Part shown: positions 24,682 through 32,890 of the stretch, in pieces
How the letters are laid out: the number at the start of each line of letters is the position of its first letter
How positions within the stretch are numbered: the first letter of the stretch is position 1
Source of the DNA: Pseudomonadota bacterium
GTDB lineage: Bacteria; Pseudomonadota; Alphaproteobacteria; Rhodobacterales; Rhodobacteraceae
Assembly: GCA_963205235.1 (NCBI GenBank)
Contig: CAUJIP010000052.1
Span: 1 to 41,853, forward strand
Reading direction: 5' to 3'
Length of the DNA: 41,853 nucleotides
Translations under genes and position numbers: made by a program
Notes under the pieces: model-generated
The model's database searches: none
Told to the model about the DNA's origin: nothing
The model's input: only the letters and a program-made list of their open reading frames with translations

Positions 24682-26412
24682 ATGATGCAACGCCAGATCG
24701 CAGCGCGACTTGAGCTTTCCCTGGCAACTGCCTTGGGGGCCTGCCTTATGTGGTGGACCGTCGATGCCATGGATCAGGGGCAGATCAGCGAATACACGGC
24801 GCTTGTCCTGTCCGGCCTGATCCTGACGCTGTTCGGGGCGCTTCTGGCGATGGCAGGGCCGCTTGGCCTGTGGCGGGCCCTGCCCCGTGCGCTTGGCCTT
24901 GCCGTGATCGCAGGCGGCCTTGTCTGGCTGACGGGGCTGCGGTTTGCGACGGTGGATCAGTTTTTCCAGACCCCACTGCCCAGCCTTGCCGGTCTTGCTG
25001 TGGCGACCTTGCCCGTGCCCTTTCTGGTCGCTGCGGGGAAAAGCCGCTGGAACGACTATCCCGTGCTGTTCCTTGAGGCCTGGTCCATCGCCCTGCGCCT
25101 GACCGCTGCCCTGACCTTTACCGGCCTGGTCTGGCTGGTGATCTTCCTGTCGGATCAGGTGCTGCAAATCGTCGGCATCACCGTGATTGAGCGGCTGATC
25201 GGTCATGAGCTTGCCATCATGATGATCAGCGGCGCGGCATTGGGCCTTGGCATGGCGGTGATTCATGACCTTACCGAAGTCGCCTCGCCCTATGTTCTTC
25301 TGCGCCTGTTTCGGCTGTTCCTGCCGGTGGTGCTGGCGGTCATGGCGATCTTTCTGGTGGCCCTGCCGATCCGGGGGATTGACGGGCTGACGGGTGGTCT
25401 GTCCCCAGCGATGCTGTTGTTGATCATGGTTGGGGCCGGGATCACCCTGACCTCGATCGTCGTTGATCAAAGTGATGCCGAGGCGGTGAAAAACCCTGCC
25501 CTGATCCGATCAGCACAGGCGATGTCGCTGATCCTGCCGATCTTTGCCGGATTGGCGCTGTGGGCGATCTGGCTGCGCGTCGGCCAGCATGGCTGGACGC
25601 CGGGCCGGGTGTTTTTCGCGCTGGTTGGCGGGCTTGGCCTTGGGTACGGGCTGATCTATGCGCAGGCGGTGCTGCGCGGTGCGGGCTGGATGGAACGGAT
25701 CCGGCAGGGCAATCTGGTGATGGTTCTGGTGGCCATAGGCTTGGCCGCCCTTTGGCTGACCCCGGTCCTGAACGCCGAACGGATTTCGGCCGAAAACCAG
25801 CTTGCGCGGTACCTTGACGGGCGTCTGTCGGCGGATGCGCTTGATCCCTATGCTATTGGCAGATGGGGCAAGCCGGGGGCAGAGGTTCTGGACAAGTTCG
25901 CGACGCTTGCCAAGGAACCGGGGCAAGAGGCCCTTGCGCGCCGTCTGGCGGGCGAGACGACCGATCCGATGCCGGACCGCGCGGCGCTTGTCGCCGATCT
26001 TGCTGCCGTGCTGGCGCTGCAGCCCGCAACTGCGGCCGGCACCCGAGACACGCTTTTGCCTGCGGTGGACGACTATCAATTGCAGGACTGGCTGCAGGTC
26101 TGCAGTCAACCCCTGCCCGACGGTCAGGCGCGTTGTCTTATGGTGGTGGCCGATCTTCTGCCCGCCATTCCCGGCGAAGAGGCGATGCTGTTTCTGGAAC
26201 GCAGCACCGACTATACCGAAATCGCCGGGCTTTACCTTGATCAGCAAGGGGTTGCGCAATACCGGGCTGCCACGCGGCCTGACGGACGGATGATTGACGC
26301 CGATGCCGCGCAACGCCTGATGGAAAGCTATCGCAAGACGCCGCCGCCGGTCACTGCGGTGCAGATGAACCAGCTTGGCACGGGTTCGGACGGGCTGATG
26401 ATCCTGCCGTGA
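24682..26412 (+). CDS. DUF4153 multi-pass membrane protein
   Basis: A 576-residue membrane protein with about ten to eleven hydrophobic segments in the first 360 residues, then a soluble C-terminal region of about 200 residues (AERISAENQLARYLDGRLSADALDPYAIG onward). Length, topology and conserved stretches (LFLEAWSIALRLTAALTFTGLVWL, SPYVLLRLFRLFLPVVLAVM) fit DUF4153, whose function is unknown. GGAG precedes the ATG at 24682. It stands alone, 64 bases before the H-NOX gene, and could be co-transcribed with it. Confidence 0.85.
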   Translation: MMQRQIAARLELSLATALGACLMWWTVDAMDQGQISEYTALVLSGLILTLFGALLAMAGPLGLWRALPRALGLAVIAGGLVWLTGLRFATVDQFFQTPLPSLAGLAVATLPVPFLVAAGKSRWNDYPVLFLEAWSIALRLTAALTFTGLVWLVIFLSDQVLQIVGITVIERLIGHELAIMMISGAALGLGMAVIHDLTEVASPYVLLRLFRLFLPVVLAVMAIFLVALPIRGIDGLTGGLSPAMLLLIMVGAGITLTSIVVDQSDAEAVKNPALIRSAQAMSLILPIFAGLALWAIWLRVGQHGWTPGRVFFALVGGLGLGYGLIYAQAVLRGAGWMERIRQGNLVMVLVAIGLAALWLTPVLNAERISAENQLARYLDGRLSADALDPYAIGRWGKPGAEVLDKFATLAKEPGQEALARRLAGETTDPMPDRAALVADLAAVLALQPATAAGTRDTLLPAVDDYQLQDWLQVCSQPLPDGQARCLMVVADLLPAIPGEEAMLFLERSTDYTEIAGLYLDQQGVAQYRAATRPDGRMIDADAAQRLMESYRKTPPPVTAVQMNQLGTGSDGLMILP

Positions 26413-26476
26413 CCGCGGGCGATTTGTTAACGCTTCTGCCTTAGGGTCGCCGCAAAAGTTCAGGTTGGGCCAGACG

Positions 26477-27058
26477 ATGGATGCACTGCTGCTGCGATCC
26501 TTGCAGGGATATGTCCGCGATACGTTCGGGCAACCCGTCTGGTTGGCGATCTGTCGGCGGGCCACGCTGAAAAATGATACATTTGAACCGATGTTGCGTT
26601 ATGATCCCGGCATGGCGGACCGGGTTGCCGAAAATGCAGCCCAAGAATTGGGGAGGTCCGTCGACACAATTTGGGAAGACATGGGGACCTATATGGTGAC
26701 CAGCCCTGGCCATGAGGGTGTTCGCAGGCTCTTGCGTTTTGGCGGGCCAAGCTTTGTCGACTTCCTGCATTCGCTGGAGGAAGCGCCGGGTCGCGCACGG
26801 CTGGCGATGCCGGGGCTTGAACTTCCCGAGGTCAGCCTGACGGAAACCGCGCCGGATCATTTCAGCGTCGAATGCGCTTCGCGGATCAAAGGGGTGCAGC
26901 GGGTGCTGGTCGGCATGTTGACCGCGATGGCCGACGATTACGGCGCACTTTGCCTGATCGAGGCCGAAGGTCGCGACCGGATTGCCGTGCAGGTGCTTGA
27001 CCGCGCCCATGCCAGTGGCCGTCGGTTCGACCTCTCCAGACCGGAGCGGCGCGAATGA
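26477..27058 (+). CDS. H-NOX (heme NO/O2-binding) sensor protein
   Basis: A 193-residue HNOB-domain protein that should bind heme and sense NO or O2 in the cytoplasm. Support: length, the N-terminal LQGYVRDTFGQPVWLAICRRA helix, a candidate proximal heme ligand His98 in FVDFLHSL, the following MPGLELPEV (the conserved Pro region), and VLVGMLTAMADDYG near the end. The YxSxR propionate motif is not intact; the nearest match is E-C-A-S-R (132-136). The next gene overlaps by ATGA and encodes an HNOBA-like/GGDEF protein, the classic partner, which strengthens the call. Confidence 0.8.
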   Translation: MDALLLRSLQGYVRDTFGQPVWLAICRRATLKNDTFEPMLRYDPGMADRVAENAAQELGRSVDTIWEDMGTYMVTSPGHEGVRRLLRFGGPSFVDFLHSLEEAPGRARLAMPGLELPEVSLTETAPDHFSVECASRIKGVQRVLVGMLTAMADDYGALCLIEAEGRDRIAVQVLDRAHASGRRFDLSRPERRE

Positions 27059-28059
27059 TGCATGATATGTCCGGACAGGAAATCCGGCTGGGGATCGAAG
27101 CCCTGTCGCGTTTCATGCCGATGCATCTGTTGCTGGACGCCGAAGACCGGGTTCTTAGCGTCGGTCCCACTTTGCAGCGGGTGCTTGATGGGATTCCCAC
27201 CCTTGGCGCACGGTTCGAGGATCTGTTCGAAGTGCGCGCGCCGGGCGGGGCTGGCAAGATGTCTGACGTTCTGGACCGGGCGGCGAACCGGTTCCGCCTT
27301 GCCCCGCGCCACAAGCGCAACGTCACCCTGCGGGGGCTGGGGCAGCGCCTGGGGCCAGATGGGCCGGTCCTTTTGAACCTGACCTTCGGCATCGACCTGA
27401 TCGCCGCCGTGCGCGAATTTTCCCTGACCGATGCCGATTTCGCCGCGACCGACTTGGCGATGGAGCTTTTGTATCTGGCCGAAGCGAACGCCGCCGTCAC
27501 GCATGAATTGCGCGGGCTGAACCTGCGGCTGGAAGGCGCGCGCCTTCAGGCCGAGGAAGAGGCGCTGACCGATCCCCTGACCGGCCTGCGCAACCGCCGC
27601 GCCGCCGATCTGGTGCTGGAGCGGCTTTGTGCGGCACGGGCGCCCTTCGGGCTGATGCATCTGGACCTTGATTTCTTCAAGGCGGTCAATGACACGCTGG
27701 GCCATGCGGCGGGCGATTTCGTGCTGGAAACCGTGGGCCGCATCCTGCGCGAACAGATCCGGGCTGAAGACTGCGCCGCGCGGATCGGGGGCGATGAATT
27801 CGTGATCATCCTGCCCGGCCGGACCGAAGCGCAGACCCTGCAGACCATCGCCGCCCGGATCATCACCCGCGTCTCGCACGCGATGGAGTTTGAAGGCAAG
27901 CCCTGTCAGGTCTCTGGCAGTATCGGCATCGTCCGGTCAACGGATTTGCGGGCCCCGGATGCAGCGCAGATCATGGCCGCCTCGGACCGCGCGCTTTACG
28001 CGGCCAAACATGCGGGCCGGGCTCAGGCCGTGCTGATGTCGGGCGATACGCCCGCCTGA
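27055..28059 (+). CDS. H-NOX-associated diguanylate cyclase (HNOBA-GGDEF)
   Basis: A 334-residue cytoplasmic protein: an N-terminal sensor half (about 1-130) resembling the H-NOX-associated (HNOBA) domain, a coiled-coil linker (about 140-172, ending LQAEEEALTDPLTGLRN), and a GGDEF domain with GGDEF at 245-249 and an inhibitory I-site RxxD at R236-D239. The active site is intact, so it should make cyclic di-GMP, gated by the H-NOX protein in response to NO or O2. It overlaps the H-NOX gene (ATGA) and has GGAG at 27043. Its 3' end overlaps the convergent ABC ATPase gene by 37 bases. Confidence 0.92.
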   Translation: MMHDMSGQEIRLGIEALSRFMPMHLLLDAEDRVLSVGPTLQRVLDGIPTLGARFEDLFEVRAPGGAGKMSDVLDRAANRFRLAPRHKRNVTLRGLGQRLGPDGPVLLNLTFGIDLIAAVREFSLTDADFAATDLAMELLYLAEANAAVTHELRGLNLRLEGARLQAEEEALTDPLTGLRNRRAADLVLERLCAARAPFGLMHLDLDFFKAVNDTLGHAAGDFVLETVGRILREQIRAEDCAARIGGDEFVIILPGRTEAQTLQTIAARIITRVSHAMEFEGKPCQVSGSIGIVRSTDLRAPDAAQIMAASDRALYAAKHAGRAQAVLMSGDTPA

Positions 28060-29117
28060 TCCGGCGGCAAGACCCACAGCGCATCGGGTGGCAAGACCCA
28101 CAGCGCATCGGGTGGCAGGGTCACGCCGATGCTTGTGCCGGGGGTCAGGGCACGTGCGGTTTCCGGGGCGACAAGGGCCTCAAGCCGGATGCCCGCAATG
28201 GTGACGCCAACCCGGCTTTGGGTGCCCAGAAAGCTGCTGTCCACCACCTTTGCCATCATCGCCGCAGGACCGGGCCCAAGGCGCAGCGCTTCGGGCCGGA
28301 TGGTCAGGATGCCCGGCCCATCGGCACGATCAAAGGGCAAAGGCAACGCCCCAAGCGCCGACTGGAAAGCACTGCCCGCCACTTTCCCCGGCAGGAAATT
28401 CACCCCGCCGAAGAACCGCGCCACCGCCAGCGACACGGGCCGCTGATAGAAATCCTGCGGCGGGCCGTGTTGGGCGACGCGGCCCTCAAGGATCAGTGCG
28501 ATCTGGTCGGCAATCGCCACCGCTTCGGCCTGATCATGGGTCACGACCAGCGTGGTGATCCCGGTTTCGCGTTGGAGTTTGCGGATCAGGCTGCGCATCT
28601 CATCTCGCAAACCGGCGTCAAGGTTGGAAAGCGGCTCGTCCAGAAGCAGAACCTTCGGCCGCAGGATCAAGGCGCGGGCCAGCGCCGCGCGTTGTTGCTG
28701 CCCGCCCGAAAGCGCCGTCGGAAAGCGGTCGCCCAAACCCTGCAGCCGCACGCGGACAAGGATTTCTTCGACCTCTTCCGCGATTTTCCGGGGGGCAATG
28801 CCGCGCATACGCAGGCCAAAACCGATGTTTCCAGCGACAGTAAGATGCGGGAACAGCAGCGGATTTTGAAAGACCATCGCCACATCCCGCCGTTCAGGCG
28901 GAAGCGAAAGGATCGACTGCCCGTCCAGTCTGATATCCCCGGCATCCGGCTGGATCAGCCCCGCGACAAGCTTCATCGTGGTTGTCTTGCCACAGCCCGA
29001 AGGCCCCAGAAGTGCTGTCAGCGCGCCGCTTTCGACCGAAAGCGCAAGGTCCTGCAAGGCCGGGGTCGCTGCACCCGGAAAGGACTTTCTCAGACCGGAA
29101 AGCGAAAGCGTGGTCAT
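28023..29117 (-). CDS. ABC importer ATPase with TOBE domain (YnjD/PotA-like)
   Basis: A 364-residue ATPase energising the importer encoded just upstream. Walker A is GPSGCGKTT (38-46), the Q-loop VFQNPLLFPHLTV, the signature LSGGQQQRAALARAL, Walker B KVLLLDEPLSNLD and the switch His VTHDQAEA. The C-terminal third is a TOBE-type regulatory domain (VNFLPGKVAG, LTIRPEALRLGPG, GTSIGVTLPPDALWVL). A 24-bp tandem duplication (28063-28110) repeats the residues ALWVLPPD near the C-terminus. It overlaps the permease gene by four bases and the convergent cyclase gene by 37. Confidence 0.93.
   Translation of the reverse strand: MTTLSLSGLRKSFPGAATPALQDLALSVESGALTALLGPSGCGKTTTMKLVAGLIQPDAGDIRLDGQSILSLPPERRDVAMVFQNPLLFPHLTVAGNIGFGLRMRGIAPRKIAEEVEEILVRVRLQGLGDRFPTALSGGQQQRAALARALILRPKVLLLDEPLSNLDAGLRDEMRSLIRKLQRETGITTLVVTHDQAEAVAIADQIALILEGRVAQHGPPQDFYQRPVSLAVARFFGGVNFLPGKVAGSAFQSALGALPLPFDRADGPGILTIRPEALRLGPGPAAMMAKVVDSSFLGTQSRVGVTIAGIRLEALVAPETARALTPGTSIGVTLPPDALWVLPPDALWVLPPDQAGVSPDISTA
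28063..28110. repeat. 24-bp tandem duplication inside the ABC ATPase gene
   Basis: Two adjacent 24-base units (28063-28086 and 28087-28110) differ at one base (GGCGGC against GGTGGC), and a third unit starts but breaks after seven bases. The insertion is in frame and duplicates eight residues at the C-terminal end of the TOBE region, where extra length is likely tolerated. Near identity implies a recent slippage event. Confidence 0.9.
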
Positions 29118-29920
29118 CCGCCAAGCCCCCTTGCCAGTGCCGCCCCACGCCCGGTGACCTGCCGCGCCGTGACGATCAGGATCAGAAGGCCCGGCAGGAT
29201 ATACAGCAGGGCAATCGCCGCCGTCAGGTCATTGCGCCCCGCACTACTTTGGCTGAACAAAAGCAGGGGCAGCGTCTGCACCCGCCCGCCACCGATGGCC
29301 AGCGTCAGCAGATACTGCGACCAGGACACGAGGAAAGCGAACAGTGCGCCGGTCAGCAGGCCGGGCAGGATGGCGGGGAAGGTGACAGTGCGGAATGTCT
29401 GCAAAGACGTGGCCCCAAGTGACCGGGCCTGCGCTTCGAAATCGGTGTCAAAGCCGGAAAAGACCGCGGCCATGACCAGCGTCATATAGGGCAGAACCGG
29501 GACAAGATGGGCAAGGATCACCCCGCTGACCGTGCCCGTAAGGCCCAGACGCAGGAACACCCCGTGCAGGCCAAAGACCACGGCAAGGCTTGGCAGCATC
29601 GCCGGGGCCAGCAGCAGCAAGGTGACAAGCCCCTTGCCTCGAAACTGGTAAAGCGCAAGCGCCCGCCCGGCAGGCACACCGATCAGGGCCGCAAGGCAGG
29701 TGGTGGCAAGGGCGATGCCAGCGGTCAGGGCGAAACTGTCCAGCACGCCCGCGCGGGCGGACAGGGCATAGGCCCAGGCCTTGGACGAAAGCTCTTGCGG
29801 CAAAAGGTCGGGAAACCGCCAGCCATGCGCGACCGACCAGATCGCCAAGGGCAGGAAGGGTAGGATCAGCCAGGCGGCAAGGGCGACCCCGGCAATCAGC
29901 CTCCACCGCTCACCGCGCAT
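29114..29920 (-). CDS. ABC importer permease (second membrane subunit)
   Basis: A 268-residue permease with about six transmembrane segments and the BPD_transp_1 cytoplasmic loop EAQARSLGATSLQTFRTVTFPAILPGLLTGALFAF (EAA motif, about 170-205). The start at 29920 (MRGERWRLIAGVALAAWLILP) overlaps the upstream permease gene by 11 bases; the open frame beyond is a shadow. It forms the channel with the other permease for a substrate delivered by the binding protein. Confidence 0.9.
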   Translation of the reverse strand: MRGERWRLIAGVALAAWLILPFLPLAIWSVAHGWRFPDLLPQELSSKAWAYALSARAGVLDSFALTAGIALATTCLAALIGVPAGRALALYQFRGKGLVTLLLLAPAMLPSLAVVFGLHGVFLRLGLTGTVSGVILAHLVPVLPYMTLVMAAVFSGFDTDFEAQARSLGATSLQTFRTVTFPAILPGLLTGALFAFLVSWSQYLLTLAIGGGRVQTLPLLLFSQSSAGRNDLTAAIALLYILPGLLILIVTARQVTGRGAALARGLGG

Positions 29921-30773
29921 TGGGACCCCCGCGGCGCAGGGTGCGAAAGCCAAGCAGCAACAGGCCAAGCCCGATCCCAGCAATAACGACAGCCATCGCC
30001 ATCGCCTTGGGCCGGGTCGACAGATCGGTGTCGGTATAGGCCTGCCAGGCCAGAACCGGCAGTGCCTTCGGGCTGCTGGCCCCCAACACCAGCGGCACTT
30101 CATAGGCGCCAAAGGCAAAGGCGAATACCAATGCCGAGGCCGCGATGAGGCCGGGGGCAAGCAGGGGCAAAAGCACATGGCGAAAGCTTTGCCAGCGCGT
30201 CGCGCCAAGGGATCGGGCGACAGATTCGTAATCTTCGCCAATGCCTTGCAGGTTTGCCAAAAGGACAAGCGTGATGAAGGGCAGCTCTTTCCAGACGTAA
30301 AGCAGGATGATGCCGATGGCGAACGAGTCATGGGTCAGCGCCGGAAACTCCCCCGGTGCGGCGATCAGCCCGGCGGCATGGGCAAGGCGGGCAAAGGCCC
30401 CGGATTGCGAAAAAAGGTACAGGATTCCGATTGCGCCGACGATATGCGGCACGGTCAGGTTCAACTGGACAAGGAAGCTGATGACGCTGCGGCCCGGAAA
30501 GCTTTGCCGCAAAAGCAGGGCCGCGCCAAGCGCAAGGCTGGCCGCGATCAGGGTCGATGCCGTCGCGATCCAAAGTGACAAGGTCAGAGAGGCTAGAAAT
30601 CCGGGCGAGGCGAAGACGGCCCGATAGGCGGACAGGTCGGGCACGGTCAGACCAAGCGCCGGCATATAGCGCAGCGACCGCAGGACCGTGAGGCCAAGCC
30701 CGCCAAGGAACAAACCGCCCAGGATCAAAAGCGCGGGCGCAAGCAGAAGGAAGATGCGGCGGCGGTCGGTCAC
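29910..30773 (-). CDS. ABC importer permease (first membrane subunit)
   Basis: A permease of about 287 residues with six transmembrane segments and the EAA-type loop ESVARSLGATRWQSFRHVLLPLLAPGLIAASALVFAF. I place the start at GTG 30773 (MTDRRRIFLLLAPALL), which has AAAAGG six bases upstream and puts the first helix near the N-terminus; the frame is open to ATG 30860, which would add a 29-residue Arg/Pro-rich extension but has no ribosome site. In E. coli YnjC one protein carries both permease halves; here they are two genes. Confidence 0.85.
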   Translation of the reverse strand: MTDRRRIFLLLAPALLILGGLFLGGLGLTVLRSLRYMPALGLTVPDLSAYRAVFASPGFLASLTLSLWIATASTLIAASLALGAALLLRQSFPGRSVISFLVQLNLTVPHIVGAIGILYLFSQSGAFARLAHAAGLIAAPGEFPALTHDSFAIGIILLYVWKELPFITLVLLANLQGIGEDYESVARSLGATRWQSFRHVLLPLLAPGLIAASALVFAFAFGAYEVPLVLGASSPKALPVLAWQAYTDTDLSTRPKAMAMAVVIAGIGLGLLLLGFRTLRRGGPNAR

Positions 30774-30885
30774 ATTCGGCCTTTTCCAAGTCGCGGCAAG
30801 ATTGCGCCATGCGGGGAAAGGGGGCAAGGGGCCGCTCTTCCTGCGCCTTCGGCTGGTCATCGCTGACACAGGGAAAGGTCACCCC

Positions 30886-30917
30886 CTCAGCGATAAGCGC
30901 CCGAAGGGAGCGTTGAG
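30886..30917. terminator. Imperfect stem-loop between binding-protein and permease genes
   Basis: CTCA-G-CG...CG-T-TGAG (30886-30892 with 30911-30917) encloses a CGCCC-GAA-GGGAGCG stem with one bulge. It lies just after the binding-protein stop and before the permease gene. Such stem-loops in ABC operons often protect the upstream mRNA or attenuate downstream transcription so that the binding protein is made in excess. There is no T-run. Confidence 0.45.
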
Positions 30918-30923
30918 CGGCTA

Positions 30924-32138
30924 CTAGTTCCCGACGTTTTCCAGCCAGCCCTTTTCGATGGCCGTCAGCCAGTCCGCCTGCAATTCGGGCAGGGCAGCCT
31001 TGGCCAGTTCGGCTGCCGGGACGACGGACGGGTGCCCGACAATCCCCGCGAACCCGGCCTGCACGTCTGGGGTTGTGCGGGAAACCTCGATGGCCGGGGA
31101 AGCACCCCAAACCTGCGGTTTCGCCTTTTCCAACTGCGCCTCGCCCGACAGCAGCAGGTCTTCAACCACCATTGCGGCGGCCTTGTTCGGCGAATTGAAC
31201 GGGATCAGCGTGTAGTTGGTGTTGCCGATGGTCCCGTCAGACAGGCCAAAGCTGCGGGTGGTGTCGGCATAGGTTCCGGCATCGACGGCGATCCCGAACT
31301 GGGCGGGGTCGTAGTTGAAGGTCATCGCGACCTCGCCATTGGCGAAGAGTTCGTTCAGCTGGGTGATCGTGGTCGGGTAGGTCTGGCCTTCGCGCCACAG
31401 GAACGGCTCGATCTCGTTCAGGATCGCCCAGGTCTTGGCTGCGGTCTCGTCGAATTTCGCCTGGTCGAAGGGGCCAAGCAGGCTTTCTGGCCCCCCGGCC
31501 GCGTAAATGAAGACGTGCCGCAGGAAGGCCGATCCGGTGAAATCGGGCGGCGCGGGATAGGTGAACTTGCCGCGGTTCGCCTTGATCCAGTCGATCAGCG
31601 CGCCCATGTCGGCGGGCGGTTCGGCAAGGGTGGCGCTGTCGTGGGCAAAGGCGAACTGGACGGTGTTCCAGGGCACCTCGCACCCATCGACGGGGACGCC
31701 GAAATCATTGGCGATGGCGGGGTTGTCCCAGTTCACCAGGGCATCGTTCGGCAAAAGGCCAGTATAGCCACAGAAAGCCAGCTCGCCCTGCTTCATCGAG
31801 CGGAAATTCTCGCCGTTGATCCAGATAAGGTCGACGGTGCCGGTATCGGTCACTCCGGCCTCTTTCTCCGACAGGATCAGGTTCACGATATCGGCGGCGT
31901 CGGTGATCGGGACGCGGTTCAGGGTGATGTCATATTCGGCCTTCAGCCGGTCGGCCAGATAGCCCGAGACGTAGGAATTGATCGTGTCGGCCCCGCCCCA
32001 CATGAACCAGTTGACGGTGCCACCCTGGGCCTCTTCGACGATCTGGTCCCAGGTCATCGCTTTCAGGGCCTCGCCGTCGGCGGTGTCGGCCTGGGCGGCG
32101 GCGGTCAGGAGGAGGAGGGCGGCAAGGGGGCGAAGCAT
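30924..32138 (-). CDS. YnjB-like ABC transporter substrate-binding protein
   Basis: A 404-residue periplasmic binding protein. The start at 32138 gives the signal MLRPLAALLLLTAAAQA; the frame is open 21 codons further but without signal features. Segments GGTVNWFMWGGADTINSYVS, VDLIWINGENFRSMK, PPDFTGSAFLRHVFIY, FLWREGQTYP and KAKPQVWGASPAI match the pattern of E. coli YnjB, the binding protein of the poorly characterised YnjBCD importer. The ligand is unknown; the fold is that of the type II (PotD/thiamine/iron-like) binding proteins. It heads a four-gene operon (binding protein, two permeases, ATPase). A structured element lies about 100 bases upstream. Confidence 0.9.
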   Translation of the reverse strand: MLRPLAALLLLTAAAQADTADGEALKAMTWDQIVEEAQGGTVNWFMWGGADTINSYVSGYLADRLKAEYDITLNRVPITDAADIVNLILSEKEAGVTDTGTVDLIWINGENFRSMKQGELAFCGYTGLLPNDALVNWDNPAIANDFGVPVDGCEVPWNTVQFAFAHDSATLAEPPADMGALIDWIKANRGKFTYPAPPDFTGSAFLRHVFIYAAGGPESLLGPFDQAKFDETAAKTWAILNEIEPFLWREGQTYPTTITQLNELFANGEVAMTFNYDPAQFGIAVDAGTYADTTRSFGLSDGTIGNTNYTLIPFNSPNKAAAMVVEDLLLSGEAQLEKAKPQVWGASPAIEVSRTTPDVQAGFAGIVGHPSVVPAAELAKAALPELQADWLTAIEKGWLENVGN

Positions 32139-32238
32139 GGGGGTCTCGGGTTGTTTCAGGGTCGCACCATGAAACCCGGATGGAAGGAAAAGGCCAGTCA
32201 CATGGGCGTTGGTCAGGTGAAATTAAAAGCCGAGCGAC

Positions 32239-32303
32239 TGTCCACGCTGGACAGATTTTCAGGCCAAGCAATATCAATGGCTTGGCTGTGGACATTTACC
32301 GTT
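32239..32303 (-). promoter_or_regulatory. Unrecognised structured element, copy B, upstream of the YnjB-like gene
   Basis: On the minus strand this segment matches copy A (15782-15845). Pairings, in plus coordinates: GTGGAC (32288-32293) with GTCCAC (32240-32245); inner GCTTGG (32280-32285) with CCAAGC (32264-32269), equivalent to the CCCC/GGGG stem of copy A but with different bases; and the competing TGGACA (32248-32253) with TGTCCA (32239-32244). It points toward the binding-protein gene, ending 101 bases before its start. Confidence 0.5.
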
Positions 32304-32383
32304 CGTTAGGAAATGGCAAAGGGGCTGGAGCGAGGTTGACCGAGGGTTAGAGGCCATTGGAAAGCGCCGGGGCAGGCCCCGAC

Positions 32384-32890
32384 CTAGGCCACGCCCTGCC
32401 CGAGCAAGTCTTCGACGAAAAACGCGGCGAATTGGGCCCGGCCCGAGACGCCGGCCTTGGAGTAGATGCGGGTCAGCTGGGCGCGGACGGTGCCCTGGGC
32501 GGCCCCGCGAAGCTCGGCTATCTCGGCGACATCAAGGCCTTTCAGCGCGAGGAAGCCCACATCGCGCTCGGCAGGCGTCAGGCCCCAGTTCTGAAACTGG
32601 CGGTCGATGACATCGCCCAACGCCCCCCGGGCGACCTCAAGCGCTTGTTCCTGCGACTGCAAAAGCTCGATCATGCGGCGAAGCTCGACGGTGCCAAACA
32701 GGATGCCCAGAATTAGCGCCGCCGTCACTGTCGCCTCGAAGACGAAATGAACAGAGGCGGGATTTTCGCGGAAATCGCTGATCACGTCGCCGACAAAGAA
32801 GACCATGCCGACGGTCTGGATCAGCAGGAAAAGCGACAGCGTCAGAGTCTGACGCTGTCCGACCCCTTGTGACTTGAGCTTGGCGGTCAT
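32384..32890 (-). CDS. Membrane-tethered LuxR-type regulator
   Basis: A 168-residue protein with two predicted transmembrane helices (about 15-35 and 48-68), a short coiled linker (ELRRMIELLQSQEQALEVARGALG), and a C-terminal LuxR/GerE-type helix-turn-helix (LTPAERDVGFLALKGLDVAEIAELRGAAQGTVRAQLTRIYSKAGV, about 104-148). DNA binding by a membrane-bound LuxR protein is unusual but known in proteobacteria. No autoinducer or receiver domain is present. It overlaps the cytochrome b561 gene by ATGA, suggesting that it reads a membrane or redox signal. A GC-rich inverted repeat lies just after its stop. Confidence 0.85.
   Translation of the reverse strand: MTAKLKSQGVGQRQTLTLSLFLLIQTVGMVFFVGDVISDFRENPASVHFVFEATVTAALILGILFGTVELRRMIELLQSQEQALEVARGALGDVIDRQFQNWGLTPAERDVGFLALKGLDVAEIAELRGAAQGTVRAQLTRIYSKAGVSGRAQFAAFFVEDLLGQGVA

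Noticed and set aside
24556-25470. N-terminal extension of the GNAT frame to a 452-residue protein
   Set aside because: The added part is Gln/Arg/His-rich shadow of the DUF4153 gene; the 24555 ATG has a ribosome site and a proper GNAT start.
30774-30869. Longer start for the first ABC permease (ATG 30860 or GTG 30869)
   Set aside because: It adds an Arg/Pro-rich tail with no ribosome site; GTG 30773 has one. Not fully excluded.
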